Shown here piece by piece: positions 7,991-17,078 of a stretch of 64,000 nucleotides of DNA. Where the stretch lies: assembly GCF_001436275.1 (NCBI RefSeq), contig NZ_AZEH01000039.1, forward strand, positions 487,336 through 551,335, read 5' to 3'. Position numbers and translations under genes: made by a program. The stretch's first letter is position 1. The number at the start of each line of letters is the position of its first letter. Source of the DNA: Liquorilactobacillus oeni DSM 19972. Its GTDB lineage: Bacteria; Bacillota; Bacilli; Lactobacillales; Lactobacillaceae. The notes under the pieces were generated by a model that had not been told where the DNA came from, made no database searches, and was given only the letters and a program-made list of their open reading frames with translations.

Positions 7991-9532
7991 TCAGCTAAAA
8001 AAACGAGCACAGTAACTTTTAATCAGTTTCACAAAAAAAAGATATTCGCTATTTTTTCGCAAATACAGGAACAATAACAATATCGTACAAGTCGCAGCAC
8101 CTGCAAAAAGCAGCACCAAACCTATGACCCCTGGAAGAAAAAACTTAGTTGTAATTGTGGAGGTTATGACAAGTGTCAAAACTAAAAAAACAATGTCCAT
8201 AAAATAGGCCCTGTAAAAATCAGTGTATTCCGGTATTTTGATTCCGTGACGCAAAACTACCAGCGGCTCATACCATAAGTTAACAAAAAGATTAGTACAA
8301 AGAGTCCCGATAAAGACACCAATAATTCCTAGTTTAAAAACCAGCACGAAGATCAACGAAAGCCCCACATTCACAAGTGCTTCAATCACTGACTTTACAC
8401 CAATTCTGTCAAAAAGCCCATATGAAGTAATGAAAGTAATCGGAGTCTGGCGTAAAGCATTGATGCCGAAATTAAGCACTATGAGGGTCACCAGAGTAGG
8501 CCTTAAAGTGTAGCGCTCACCTATCCACAATGTGATAAAGGGATTAAGCAGACTTTCTAGCAAAACTGCCATCATAAAAGTAACTACATAGTTAACCAGC
8601 AAGTGTTTTTTAAAAAGCGTGTACTGTGCCTTTGCCTTACTACTTGTATCTAAAGCATAATTGCCGATGCTTGCAGAAACAGAGCTGGTAAACTGAATCA
8701 AAAGCAAACTGATACTATTAATAATCAGCAGGTAATTGGAATAAATACCGACCCAATAGATGCCGATAAAAGTCGAAATCACGATATTATCGGTCGCATT
8801 CAGCGATATTTCACCGACCTTTGCTCCAACCATACCCACGGTATTTTTCTTAATTTTTTGATAGATTTGCGGTGGTAACCGATACTTCTTTTTAAACGTT
8901 AGAAACGGATACTTACGGCTGACTAGAACAGCTAAAGTTACGTTCAAAAAAAAAGTGCAGGTTAACTGGATAATCAGATATAAAACAAAACTTTTAAAAA
9001 AAAGCAAGGCACTGATCTGCAAAAATGTCTGAATAACAAGAAAAAATAATTGACCGAGGTTCACGTTATAACCGATCTGGTCTGCAATTAACAAGGTCTG
9101 CTTATAGGAAAGCAGGTAACTTACCACTGTATTTGCCAGAAACAACAAAAACAGCAGATACAGCTGTGAAATCCCGTCTTCCTTTATAAGCAGCGGTAAA
9201 AACGGCATCACACAAAGACCTAGAATTCCGACCAGAAGCCCGATAATATGGTACGCTTTACGATACAACGACATAATAGAATTAATAAGTTCGTGATTAT
9301 TCTCCAGCAGAGGCTTGTATAAAGCAAAAGTGATTGCTGATCCGACGCCCAGATCCGCAAAGGATAAAATTCCCAGAATATTGTTAAATAACCCATTCAC
9401 ACCCAGATATGTTGCTCCCAAGACGTTAATAAAAACAGTTTGGGTGCAAAACCGCAAAATAATTGTTATTCCTTGCGACAAGACAGCTGCCAGAGAATTA
9501 AACATCGAAAGCTGCAAACGATTTTTCTTCAT
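7991..9532 (-). CDS. Wzx-type oligosaccharide flippase
   Basis: This is a 513-residue polytopic membrane protein of the MOP/polysaccharide-synthase superfamily, with about 12-14 helices. It should flip an undecaprenyl-linked repeat unit across the membrane. The N-terminus (FNSLAAVLSQGITIILRFC, then VLGATYLGVNGLFNNIL) is typical of the family. Its ATG overlaps the upstream glycosyltransferase stop by ATGA, which implies translational coupling. It depends on the two glycosyltransferases and the priming enzyme upstream for its substrate. Confidence 0.88.
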   Translation of the reverse strand: MKKNRLQLSMFNSLAAVLSQGITIILRFCTQTVFINVLGATYLGVNGLFNNILGILSFADLGVGSAITFALYKPLLENNHELINSIMSLYRKAYHIIGLLVGILGLCVMPFLPLLIKEDGISQLYLLFLLFLANTVVSYLLSYKQTLLIADQIGYNVNLGQLFFLVIQTFLQISALLFFKSFVLYLIIQLTCTFFLNVTLAVLVSRKYPFLTFKKKYRLPPQIYQKIKKNTVGMVGAKVGEISLNATDNIVISTFIGIYWVGIYSNYLLIINSISLLLIQFTSSVSASIGNYALDTSSKAKAQYTLFKKHLLVNYVVTFMMAVLLESLLNPFITLWIGERYTLRPTLVTLIVLNFGINALRQTPITFITSYGLFDRIGVKSVIEALVNVGLSLIFVLVFKLGIIGVFIGTLCTNLFVNLWYEPLVVLRHGIKIPEYTDFYRAYFMDIVFLVLTLVITSTITTKFFLPGVIGLVLLFAGAATCTILLLFLYLRKNSEYLFFVKLIKSYCARFFS

Positions 9533-10683
9533 GAGCGTTTACCATTAAGTTCAGTAAGAAGCTTCTTCCACTGGTTTACAACTTCCGTCATCCTGAAATC
9601 CTGAGCCCGCTTCAAAGAGGCTTCCTGATAATGCGCAAAAAGTTCTTCATTCCTCAGAATTTCAACAAGTTCATGAACAAACTGTTCAATATTAAAGTTT
9701 GCGATCAACTTACCGGATATGCCATCTTGCAGTAATTCATTGGCACCTGAGGTTTTAAACGAAATCACAGGCAGCCCGGCACCCATTGCTTCTAAAATAA
9801 CTAGTGAAAATGCTTCGGTGCGTGAAGTCGAGATAAAAGCCGAAGAACTGGTGTAGTGATTGAGCAGATCTTCCCCACTTTTAGAGCCTTGCCAACTGAT
9901 CTTTTCTGCAACACCTTTTTTGTGAATCAACTTGCTGAAACGCCGTTGATTTTTTTGATCACCATTACCAGCAATCTCGATAGTATATTTTGCAGGCAGG
10001 AGTTTAGCAATTTCTGCTAAAAAGTCTAAGCCCTTTTGGCCCTGATCAAAAGTTATGCGGCTCACAAAAGCAATCTTTGAAGTCCCAAAATGAGCTTTTC
10101 GTCCATGAAAATCAAGTAAAAGCGGATTAACAATCAAAACACTGAACTTGTTTAGTCTACTGAAAAATCTATGTGCTTCTTTTGTCAAAGTGACAATACA
10201 ATCTGCTATTTTCAAACCTTCTTTAAAAAAATATTCAAATTTTTTAGACAATTTAAAAATAGCATGGCAACTTTGGTGTAACCACGCTACTATCTTTATT
10301 TGCGGACAAGCTTTTTTTATTAAAGGAATGGCTGCAATCTGCTGGGCTGAAGTAACTACTAAAATAGATAACTTTTTTGAATTAATCAACTTTATGATTT
10401 CACTAATAAAGTCTCTTTGATATTTATTGATATTAAAATTACCTTTCGAAAGCATTTCAATTAGCTTACCGCTTCTTGTCAGCAAAAGATCTGCTTTAGT
10501 TGGCTGCCTGCTCTTTTTAAAGAAATGATCTTTTTCTTTAAGATGCCAAAAAACAGGCTGTGAAGAAAAAGAATAGTAATAAATTTCTGCAAAACCTTCA
10601 ACTTGCAGCTTTTCTCCGAGTGCAGCCACTACTCTTTCTAATCCCCCTATTCCGAAACTGTTTGCCACAAAGCAGATTCTCAT
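9529..10683 (-). CDS. glycosyltransferase family 4 protein
   Basis: This GT-B fold glycosyltransferase of about 384 residues begins MRICFVANSFGIGGLERV, with the Gly-rich donor-site loop. An ATG-free upstream extension to 10776 is rejected because GGAGGAAGG lies at ideal distance before the ATG at 10683. The C-terminal half carries the GT4 EX7E-type region (SRTEAFSLVILEAMGAGLP). It probably adds one sugar to the lipid-linked repeat unit. The order of addition and the specificity are unknown. Confidence 0.86.
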   Translation of the reverse strand: MRICFVANSFGIGGLERVVAALGEKLQVEGFAEIYYYSFSSQPVFWHLKEKDHFFKKSRQPTKADLLLTRSGKLIEMLSKGNFNINKYQRDFISEIIKLINSKKLSILVVTSAQQIAAIPLIKKACPQIKIVAWLHQSCHAIFKLSKKFEYFFKEGLKIADCIVTLTKEAHRFFSRLNKFSVLIVNPLLLDFHGRKAHFGTSKIAFVSRITFDQGQKGLDFLAEIAKLLPAKYTIEIAGNGDQKNQRRFSKLIHKKGVAEKISWQGSKSGEDLLNHYTSSSAFISTSRTEAFSLVILEAMGAGLPVISFKTSGANELLQDGISGKLIANFNIEQFVHELVEILRNEELFAHYQEASLKRAQDFRMTEVVNQWKKLLTELNGKRS

Positions 10684-10841
10684 AAACCTTCCTCCAATCT
10701 TGATATTTGAAAAAGGTGTTTCAATTATGTCTACTTGGCCTTTCTTTTGACTAGCCTTAAAGTTGCTTTTAAACAAAATTTTGCGTAGTTCGTAATTTTA
10801 TGCTACGTAAAGAAGGAAAATGGTGGTATTCGCAGCTTCTT

Positions 10842-11957
10842 TTAAAATCCATTCACAAACGCCTGTTGCATCTGTCGCGCCAACTGACCGCTGTCATAAC
10901 CGTTACTTTTGATCAGATTTGCAAACGACATTCTTTCATCCGTAATCCCCGCTTTATAGTCAGCTAGTATTTGTTCCGCCCATTGCTTTGGACCTGCATT
11001 GAGCGATATTATCTTGGTTAAGGGCGTCTGTAAAGCTTCAGGATGAAAGACTTCCGAGACATAACAAGGCAACCCGGCACATTGCGCCTCTAACACCGAA
11101 ATTCCAAAACCTTCAAAAACAGATGGCGCAACCATCACATCCAAGGCCTGTAATATTCCAGGAACATCTTTTCTTACTCCCGGAAAAAGAACATTGTCTT
11201 TCAGGCCGAGATTGGTAACATGTTCCTTAGCCTCAGCAAGCTGCCTGCCGTCACCTACCAGAATAAGCATGCTTTCTTTTTTCTTTTCATGAATGTGTTT
11301 AAAAATATCTATCAAAAACAAATGATTTTTTTGCGGATCAAAACGGGCGACATTTCCAAGCACCAGCTTATTTTCAAGATTGAACTGTTTGCGATAAAGT
11401 TTCCGCTTTTGAGGTGAATATTTAAATGTAAGTGTATCAATCGCATCAGGTACAACTTGAAATCTTCTCTGTGCAAACATCCACAGACCAGCTTTTTTGC
11501 TGCAGGCTAAGCGCACACCTTTTTCATTATTGATGCGCGTCTTATGAAGAGTATCAAGCATCTTAGTAAGCCATAGCCTGTTTTCAATATTATCATTATG
11601 AGCATGAATAATCGGTATCACTGCAGGATTTTTATACGTTGCAGTAATGCCTGAAATATAGCTCAGTGAATTAAGATTGTTGTAAACATAACGGTATTTT
11701 TCTGAGTTAATGATCTTTTTCAACTTACGCTTATTCAGCATGAAATCTTCACGCCTGCTGGGAATCTTGATTATTTGTCCTCCCAGCTGCAAAATCTCTT
11801 CGCTAAATGCGATTCGTTCTTCCCCATACCAATCAATGAAATCAAACTGCACCTGTGTCCGGTCAATTTTTCTATATAGATTCATAACAAATGCTTCCAG
11901 CCCGCCAGGATTAGGATTCATCCCAATCTGGAGAATATATGTTTTGGGAGAACTCAT
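10842..11957 (-). CDS. glycosyltransferase family 4 protein
   Basis: This is a second GT-B glycosyltransferase of about 371 residues. It contains GMNPNPGGLEAFVMNL at the N-terminus and APSVFEGFGISVLEAQCAGL in the nucleotide-sugar-binding C-terminal half, with the conserved glutamates. The in-frame GTG at 11966 is part of the ribosome binding site GAGGTG, so I place the start at ATG 11957. It lies between the priming transferase and the other glycosyltransferase, as expected for extension of the same lipid-linked oligosaccharide. Confidence 0.86.
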   Translation of the reverse strand: MSSPKTYILQIGMNPNPGGLEAFVMNLYRKIDRTQVQFDFIDWYGEERIAFSEEILQLGGQIIKIPSRREDFMLNKRKLKKIINSEKYRYVYNNLNSLSYISGITATYKNPAVIPIIHAHNDNIENRLWLTKMLDTLHKTRINNEKGVRLACSKKAGLWMFAQRRFQVVPDAIDTLTFKYSPQKRKLYRKQFNLENKLVLGNVARFDPQKNHLFLIDIFKHIHEKKKESMLILVGDGRQLAEAKEHVTNLGLKDNVLFPGVRKDVPGILQALDVMVAPSVFEGFGISVLEAQCAGLPCYVSEVFHPEALQTPLTKIISLNAGPKQWAEQILADYKAGITDERMSFANLIKSNGYDSGQLARQMQQAFVNGF

Positions 11958-11990
11958 TGAAATCACCTCACTTTAGAGAAGCAAGAATTC

Positions 11991-12647
11991 CTAACGTGCA
12001 CCATCTCCAGTAAAAATAATTTTGAAAGTTTCTACAAAAATCTTCAAATCAAACTTGAAATTAAGAGTATTAATATATTTCATATCCAACGTAGCCTTTT
12101 TTTGCGGATTTAATTCGTATCCGCCATTAATTTGAGCAAATCCTGTCAACCCTGGCTTAACCCGCAGTCTTTGTTCAAAGCCGGGATATTCGAGGCTGAA
12201 CTTTTCTGTAAATTCAGGTCTTTCCGGCCGCGGACCAATTAAACTCATATCTCCTCTAATAACATTCAGCAGCTGCGGCAGCTCGTCTATCCTTGTTTTT
12301 CGGATAAATCTGCCTACACGAGTAATGCGTACATCATTTTTAACTGCCCAAACTGCTTTACCATCTTTTTCAGCATTACTAACCATCGAGCGTAACTTGT
12401 AAATTTTAAAAATGTGTCCCATGTAGCCCACTCTGTTTTGTGAATAGATTACTTTACCAGAACTTTCAAGTCTTATAAAAAGCATAGTGAGACCTATCAA
12501 TGGAAGAACTGTGAACAACAAGAAACTACAGAGAACAACATCAAATGTTCTTTTCAATAACAGATAATTATTCTTTATCGGTTTTTTCAACTTGCTTTTA
12601 AAAGTATATTCACTATCTTGAGTTAAATGAACGCTTTCTTGAACCAT
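11991..12647 (-). CDS. priming undecaprenyl-phosphate sugar-1-phosphate transferase
   Basis: This 218-residue monotopic enzyme starts polysaccharide assembly by moving a sugar 1-phosphate onto undecaprenyl phosphate. Its single hydrophobic segment is at about 34-53. The catalytic core follows: YSQNRVGYMGHIFKIYKLRSM, the DELPQLLNV(I)RGDMSLIGPRPE block with the Asp-Glu pair, and PGLTGFAQI near the end. It has no N-terminal polytopic domain, so it is of the short PglC/CpsE-core type. The ATG follows AAGGAGGGGAAGTTAA. It is the first gene of the cluster. Confidence 0.93.
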   Translation of the reverse strand: MVQESVHLTQDSEYTFKSKLKKPIKNNYLLLKRTFDVVLCSFLLFTVLPLIGLTMLFIRLESSGKVIYSQNRVGYMGHIFKIYKLRSMVSNAEKDGKAVWAVKNDVRITRVGRFIRKTRIDELPQLLNVIRGDMSLIGPRPERPEFTEKFSLEYPGFEQRLRVKPGLTGFAQINGGYELNPQKKATLDMKYINTLNFKFDLKIFVETFKIIFTGDGAR

Positions 12648-12798
12648 TTAACTTCCCCTCCTTATAAAGGATCAGCAGGTGTGTCAGTACAAATTGGCAA
12701 AAAGTCACATGCAGCAAACGGATTACAGATAAAGTTAAATAACTACAAAATTTTCAGCTAGCTTTGACATTTTCACTGTTAATTCCAACAAGAAACGG

Positions 12799-12817
12799 AA
12801 GCGTTTTTTAAACGCTT
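12799..12817. promoter_or_regulatory. cre-like palindrome in the leader of the polysaccharide cluster
   Basis: AAGCGTTT-TTT-AAACGCTT is a perfect 8-bp inverted repeat. The minus-strand reading TGAAAGCGTTTAAA fits the CcpA cre consensus at 12 of 14 positions. It lies about 110 bp downstream of the predicted -10 and 150 bp before the first gene, where CcpA could act as a roadblock. Another LacI-family protein could equally bind such a site. Confidence 0.5.
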
Positions 12818-12925
12818 TCATAAAAATAGTAAATTATACTTTCTCACTCACTCCTTTGCTTTCCTTTGATCCTCTTTCTGTTAAAAAAATCTGTCTAAGA
12901 GGCTTGATTATGCTATCTTGCGGTC

Positions 12926-12931
12926 ATTATA
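12926..12931 (-). promoter_or_regulatory. probable -10 box for the polysaccharide cluster
   Basis: A perfect TATAAT lies on the minus strand, preceded by an AT-rich region with only a poor -35 (TACTTT at 17 bp). It would leave a leader of about 270 nt before the priming transferase. The rest of the gap 12648-13197 is AT-rich and holds no gene that I can see. Confidence 0.4.
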
Positions 12932-13197
12932 CAATATTTTTTTCTAATAAAGTATTCATAAGCCTTTCAAAAATAAAAAACCATATTTTATTAAGCTATG
13001 TAGTGTTTTATATTGTTATTACTTTATAAAAATAACTATTAAAATTTGATTAAATAGCTAAATAACCATTTTTAAACTCCTTTTAATTTATAATTATCTC
13101 ACTTACTTATTATTAGTTATGTTAACTAAAAAATTCCCCCAGATCAGCTTACTAAAGCCTATCATGGAGAAATTAAATTTAATTAATTAGTTATTTG

Positions 13198-14376
13198 TTA
13201 GGCTTTTTTCAAAGCTGCTTTGGCTGCATCTACGATTGCCTGTTTTCGTTCGAGCCACCCTCGTGCTTTTTTAATTGTCTCTTGGGCCTGTTTAATGATC
13301 GCTTCTTGTTTAGTCTTTTCTTTTGCCAATTCTGCTTTCTTTTGTTCCAACCAGCCTTGTGCTTCAGTAAGTGAAGCTGCAGCAGTATCAACCTCATCTT
13401 GTTTTTGTGTAACTAATGTATTCGCCTCGTTATTTGAAGCAGTTGTTTCTTTTCCTACTTTGGTGTAGTTATCTTTCGCAGCATTATATTCGTTGATTTT
13501 TTGCTGGAAAAGTGTGTTTGCACTTTGCAATTTCTGGTTTGCAGCAGTGAATATTTCTTGGCTTTGAGCAATTTGTGAATTTGCATCCGTAATTTGCTTC
13601 TGGGCTGCAGTGATAATCGGTTCCTGCTTATTCTTTTCTTTCTCTAATTCTGATGTCTTTTGTTCCAGCCAATTTTGCGCTGCTTCAATTTGAACTTGAT
13701 CACCAGTTGCTTTTGCTGCTGTTAATTTTTGTGCAGCAGCATTTACAATTTGGGTTTTACGAGTCAACCAGCCCTGTGCAGCCGTAATAGTTGCGTCAGC
13801 CTGATCGAGCATGTTTTGCCGACTGGCCGTTACCTGTGTCAAGTCTGCCTTTGCATTGTTATATGCCTTTTGAGCAGAAGCTTGTGCCATGTTAGCCTCT
13901 ATACATTCCCTTTCTTTTTCTAAGTATAAGTCTTGGGCTACTTTCCCCTTCTCGGCATTGCTGTCCCTGAGATTTTGCTGATTTTCCTTAGCTGCGTCAA
14001 GTTCTGCTTCTTTTTGGTTATAAACATCCTGTGCAGTTTGAACCTTTTTGGCAGCTGCATCAACAATTACTTGTTTACGATTAATCCATCCCTGTGCTGT
14101 AACAATGTTCTGCTGAGCTTTTTTAATAATCGGTTCCTGTTTTGCTTTTTCTTTTGCCAGCTCAGCTTCTTTTTGCTGCAGCCACTGTTTTGCCTGTGCT
14201 CTTGCATAATTTTTTGTAACAGCAGCGATTCGAGAATGATTTTTATGCTGGTCAGCTTGTATTTCCCCATTGCCAATGCTAAAAGTTACTGTAATTGCTC
14301 CTGTTGCAACTACTGCAAGAAATAATTTTTTTACTTTTTTATATCTTTTCCATTCAGTAAAAACATTTTGTTTCAT
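13198..14376 (-). CDS. secreted modular coiled-coil repeat protein, function unknown
   Basis: The 392-residue protein has a long basic signal sequence (about 1-42, KRYKKVKKLFLAVVATGAIT, cleavage likely after IQA). The rest is almost entirely heptad-like helix rich in Ala, Lys, Gln and Glu. Two modules recur. Module A (WLxQKxxELxKEKxKQExII) is at 65-84, 236-255 and 342-361. Module B (AxGWLxRKxxIVxAA) is at 94-108, 200-214 and 371-385; A and B are joined at both ends of the protein and separate in the middle. There is no LPXTG, LysM or other anchor, so it is either released or held non-covalently. The ATG has AAGGGGG upstream. It lies next to the polysaccharide cluster with its own leader. I do not recognise a characterised family. 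Confidence 0.85.
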   Translation of the reverse strand: MKQNVFTEWKRYKKVKKLFLAVVATGAITVTFSIGNGEIQADQHKNHSRIAAVTKNYARAQAKQWLQQKEAELAKEKAKQEPIIKKAQQNIVTAQGWINRKQVIVDAAAKKVQTAQDVYNQKEAELDAAKENQQNLRDSNAEKGKVAQDLYLEKERECIEANMAQASAQKAYNNAKADLTQVTASRQNMLDQADATITAAQGWLTRKTQIVNAAAQKLTAAKATGDQVQIEAAQNWLEQKTSELEKEKNKQEPIITAAQKQITDANSQIAQSQEIFTAANQKLQSANTLFQQKINEYNAAKDNYTKVGKETTASNNEANTLVTQKQDEVDTAAASLTEAQGWLEQKKAELAKEKTKQEAIIKQAQETIKKARGWLERKQAIVDAAKAALKKA

Positions 14377-14637
14377 AAAATTTTTCCCCCTTGATAAAAT
14401 CAGCTATAACCAACATTTAAAATTCAGGTACAAATTGAGTTTATCAGTTTAAAAAAAATTAACAATTAGATGTGTAATTTTTTACACAAATGATACCAAA
14501 CAATATCTTTTGTTTACATATGATTTACAATTCAGTACCGTTTTTGACAATGGCTAATAGAAATTTATTCTTTTGTTTTAATCATAAAACGAGTAATTTT
14601 TTATGTGTACTGAGCTATTTTATATAATTATTCACAC
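14377..14637. other. gap upstream of the coiled-coil gene
   Basis: This AT-rich leader and promoter region contains no ORF with a ribosome binding site. A weak TTGTAC...TATAGC pair on the minus strand (spacing 19) may serve the coiled-coil gene. Nothing else is evident. Confidence 0.35.
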
Positions 14638-14688
14638 AAAAAAAGCACCTCCGTATTTGGATTTTCGAACCCAATTTCGTGAGATGCT
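14638..14688 (-). terminator. intrinsic terminator after the MFS-DUF4811 operon
   Basis: On the minus strand AGCATCTCACGAAATTGGG pairs imperfectly with the CCAAATACGGAGGTGCT arm around TTCGAAAAT and is followed by seven T residues. It lies 37 bp after the DUF4811 stop. Confidence 0.75.
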
Positions 14689-14724
14689 TCTTTGTAAATA
14701 CTTTTGTCATTCAATATATAAAAA

Positions 14725-15459
14725 TTATTTCTTCTTGATTTCAGAAACCGTTTCTTTAATTAAGTTAGCTTGAAACTCTGCTGTAAACTGTTTTATTAAC
14801 TGATTTTGTTTAGCCTTATCAGTCGCAATAGCAGGATCTTCAGCAATTGCTTCTTTGAGCTTAGTCTCAACGTAAACAGCAGCCTTCTTCTGCGCCTGAG
14901 CCTTAAATGCCTTTGAAGATAATGTAGCTTTCAACTCTTTAACTTGCACTGTTGACAGTTTAAACCATGTTTTTGGCAAGAAAAATTTGTTTTGACGGCT
15001 GATCAGCTCGCTGTTATTACCTGCAATTCCAAACCAAAAACTACCCCAGCTTGACTTGTACTTCCAGCGCTTTTCAGTTGTTCTCATAATTGCAGTCTTT
15101 CGATTGCTTCTGACCACATTATTTTTAGTATACTCATTACCTTGAGTATGGGAAACTTTCTTAGCATCTGGCTGAGCATTATAAATAAAGACATTTCGTT
15201 TTCCGCTCGTCCCAATATCTTGATACAATATCATCTTCATTTTTCCTGAAGTATCGGCAGAATAGATCTGCTTTGAACTGGTTTGAGAAACCTGGTGCAT
15301 CCCCCAGTGACTATAGAAGTTTCCTACAATAGCCCCTAAAGATACAAAAACTAGCAGACCAGAAATAATAGTACAGATGAGCCGTGGTGAAATCTTTTCA
15401 ATATAAATGAAGCTGATAAAAAATGCAATTGCACTTAAAGCTAAAAGAACAAGAATCAT
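14725..15459 (-). CDS. DUF4811 domain protein
   Basis: This 244-residue protein has two N-terminal membrane helices (about 2-20 and 27-48), an extracytoplasmic beta-rich domain, and a long charged helical C-terminus ending in EIKKK. It belongs to the Lactobacillus family that accompanies DHA2-type multidrug transporters. Its ATG overlaps the stop of the transporter gene by one base (TAATG), so the two products are made together. An accessory role in the efflux complex is plausible, but no biochemical function is known. Confidence 0.75.
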   Translation of the reverse strand: MILVLLALSAIAFFISFIYIEKISPRLICTIISGLLVFVSLGAIVGNFYSHWGMHQVSQTSSKQIYSADTSGKMKMILYQDIGTSGKRNVFIYNAQPDAKKVSHTQGNEYTKNNVVRSNRKTAIMRTTEKRWKYKSSWGSFWFGIAGNNSELISRQNKFFLPKTWFKLSTVQVKELKATLSSKAFKAQAQKKAAVYVETKLKEAIAEDPAIATDKAKQNQLIKQFTAEFQANLIKETVSEIKKK

Positions 15460-16946
15460 TATTCGGCCTCCTTTTCATCACGGAGTGAAACAGAAACTTC
15501 TTTTGTACGCACACTTTTGTCCTTCATGAAGAAGGCTGTGATAAAACCAACCAGGCAAAATGCTACGGCTAACCAGAAGGCACCATGATACCCTGACATT
15601 GTGGCATTCAAAGCTTCTACTTTGTAGCTTAGCGGATCCGACTTTAATAAATCCTTGCCGGGCATTCCGCCTTTGGTAACATTTGACAATACCGAAACCA
15701 TGATTGCAGTCCCAATTGAACTCGCTATCTGACGTACGGTATTGTTAACAGCAGTTCCATGCGAAATCAGTTGTACTGGTAAAGCATTCATTCCTGCAGT
15801 TGTAGCCGGCATCATTACCATGGAAATTCCAAACATTCTGACTGCATATAAGAAGGTAATGTATAGAATCGGTGTTTGTTTAGTAATCATCACAAAAGGC
15901 AAGGTCCCTGACATCAAGAGGAACAAGCCTGCAATCGAAAGCCTTTTAGCTCCAATTCTGTCAAACGCACGCCCTGTAATAGGACTCATAACCGCCATCA
16001 TCAAAGCACCCGGTAAAAGCAGCAGTCCAGAATGGAAAGCACTCATTCCATGAACCAATTGAAGATAAAGTGGAATAATCATTTCAACAGCGACCATTGC
16101 TACCATTACAATCGAACTCAGTGCGGTTGCAACTGTAAATTCAACTGACTTGAAAACGCGCAATTCCAAAAAGGGTTTTCCCATCTTTAACTGGCGCCAA
16201 ACAAATATGGCAATTAAAACAATGCCGATCCCCAATGAGCTCAAAACTATTTTAGAAGTCCAGCCGTTATCACCTACAGATGAAAAGCCGTATAACAACG
16301 ACCCAAAGCCGATTGTTGAAAGTATCAAAGATCGCCAATCCAACTTAGACTTAGTGGTAACCAAAACAGGCTTCATAAAGAATAAAGATAATACGATCAC
16401 AACAGCCACAATTGGAATAATCATCCCAAAAAGATCGCGCCAATGCCAAGTATCAATCACATATCCGGACAAAGTCGGTCCGATAGCAGGTGCAACTCCG
16501 ATTACAACTCCTGCCATCCCCATCGCTACACCACGCTTATTAGCTGGAAAAATCGAGAGCATGATATTTTGCAGTAACGGCATAGAAATTCCTACACCTA
16601 CTGCCTGAGTCAAACGTCCTGCCAATAATACAGAATAAGTGGGAGCAGACCAAGCTAGAATCGTTCCAACCTCAAAAATACACATTGCGACCAAGTATAG
16701 CCACTTTGTGTTAAAACGAGTTGAAAGCCACGCCGACACTGGAATCATGACTCCATTCACCATCAAAAAACCAGTAGTCAGCCATTGAACTGTAGAAGTG
16801 GAGATATCAAAAGCTTTCATCAAAGTCGGTAACGCTGTTGCCAAAATAGTCTGGTTAAGAACTGTACAAAAGGTTCCAATCAGCAGCACAAGAACCAACA
16901 TGGTACGATTATATGTTTTATTTTTATTATTTGCTGTGTTCGTCAT
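15459..16946 (-). CDS. DHA2-family multidrug MFS transporter (14 TM)
   Basis: This 495-residue drug:proton antiporter has about 14 membrane helices. Antiporter motif C appears as GVAPAIGPTLSGYVID near residue 150, and the N-terminal half has TVQWLTTGFLMVNGVMIPVSAWL as in LmrB/EmrB proteins. It is the first gene of a two-gene operon with DUF4811 and is divergent from a MerR-type regulator 132 bp away, an arrangement typical of drug-induced efflux. The substrate is unknown. Confidence 0.9.
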   Translation of the reverse strand: MTNTANNKNKTYNRTMLVLVLLIGTFCTVLNQTILATALPTLMKAFDISTSTVQWLTTGFLMVNGVMIPVSAWLSTRFNTKWLYLVAMCIFEVGTILAWSAPTYSVLLAGRLTQAVGVGISMPLLQNIMLSIFPANKRGVAMGMAGVVIGVAPAIGPTLSGYVIDTWHWRDLFGMIIPIVAVVIVLSLFFMKPVLVTTKSKLDWRSLILSTIGFGSLLYGFSSVGDNGWTSKIVLSSLGIGIVLIAIFVWRQLKMGKPFLELRVFKSVEFTVATALSSIVMVAMVAVEMIIPLYLQLVHGMSAFHSGLLLLPGALMMAVMSPITGRAFDRIGAKRLSIAGLFLLMSGTLPFVMITKQTPILYITFLYAVRMFGISMVMMPATTAGMNALPVQLISHGTAVNNTVRQIASSIGTAIMVSVLSNVTKGGMPGKDLLKSDPLSYKVEALNATMSGYHGAFWLAVAFCLVGFITAFFMKDKSVRTKEVSVSLRDEKEAE

Positions 16947-17078
16947 TTCTTTCCCTCTTTCAAATATAAAAAGTGCATTTCATATTATATATTCTTTATA
17001 CATTTTTGTAAACAAGCTTTACAAGACTATTATAATTTTTTATAATTACAATATAATTTATAATAAAGGTGGGTGATT

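Noticed and set aside
13933-14325. Plus-strand 130-codon ORF inside the coiled-coil gene
   Set aside because: It is the antisense shadow of a repetitive Ala/Lys/Gln-rich gene, Cys- and Phe-rich without a ribosome binding site.
14638-14688. tRNA-like fragment (minihelix with GGTTCGAAAATCC resembling a T-arm)
   Set aside because: There is no D or anticodon arm, and the element is followed by a T-run after a gene stop. It is best read as an intrinsic terminator.
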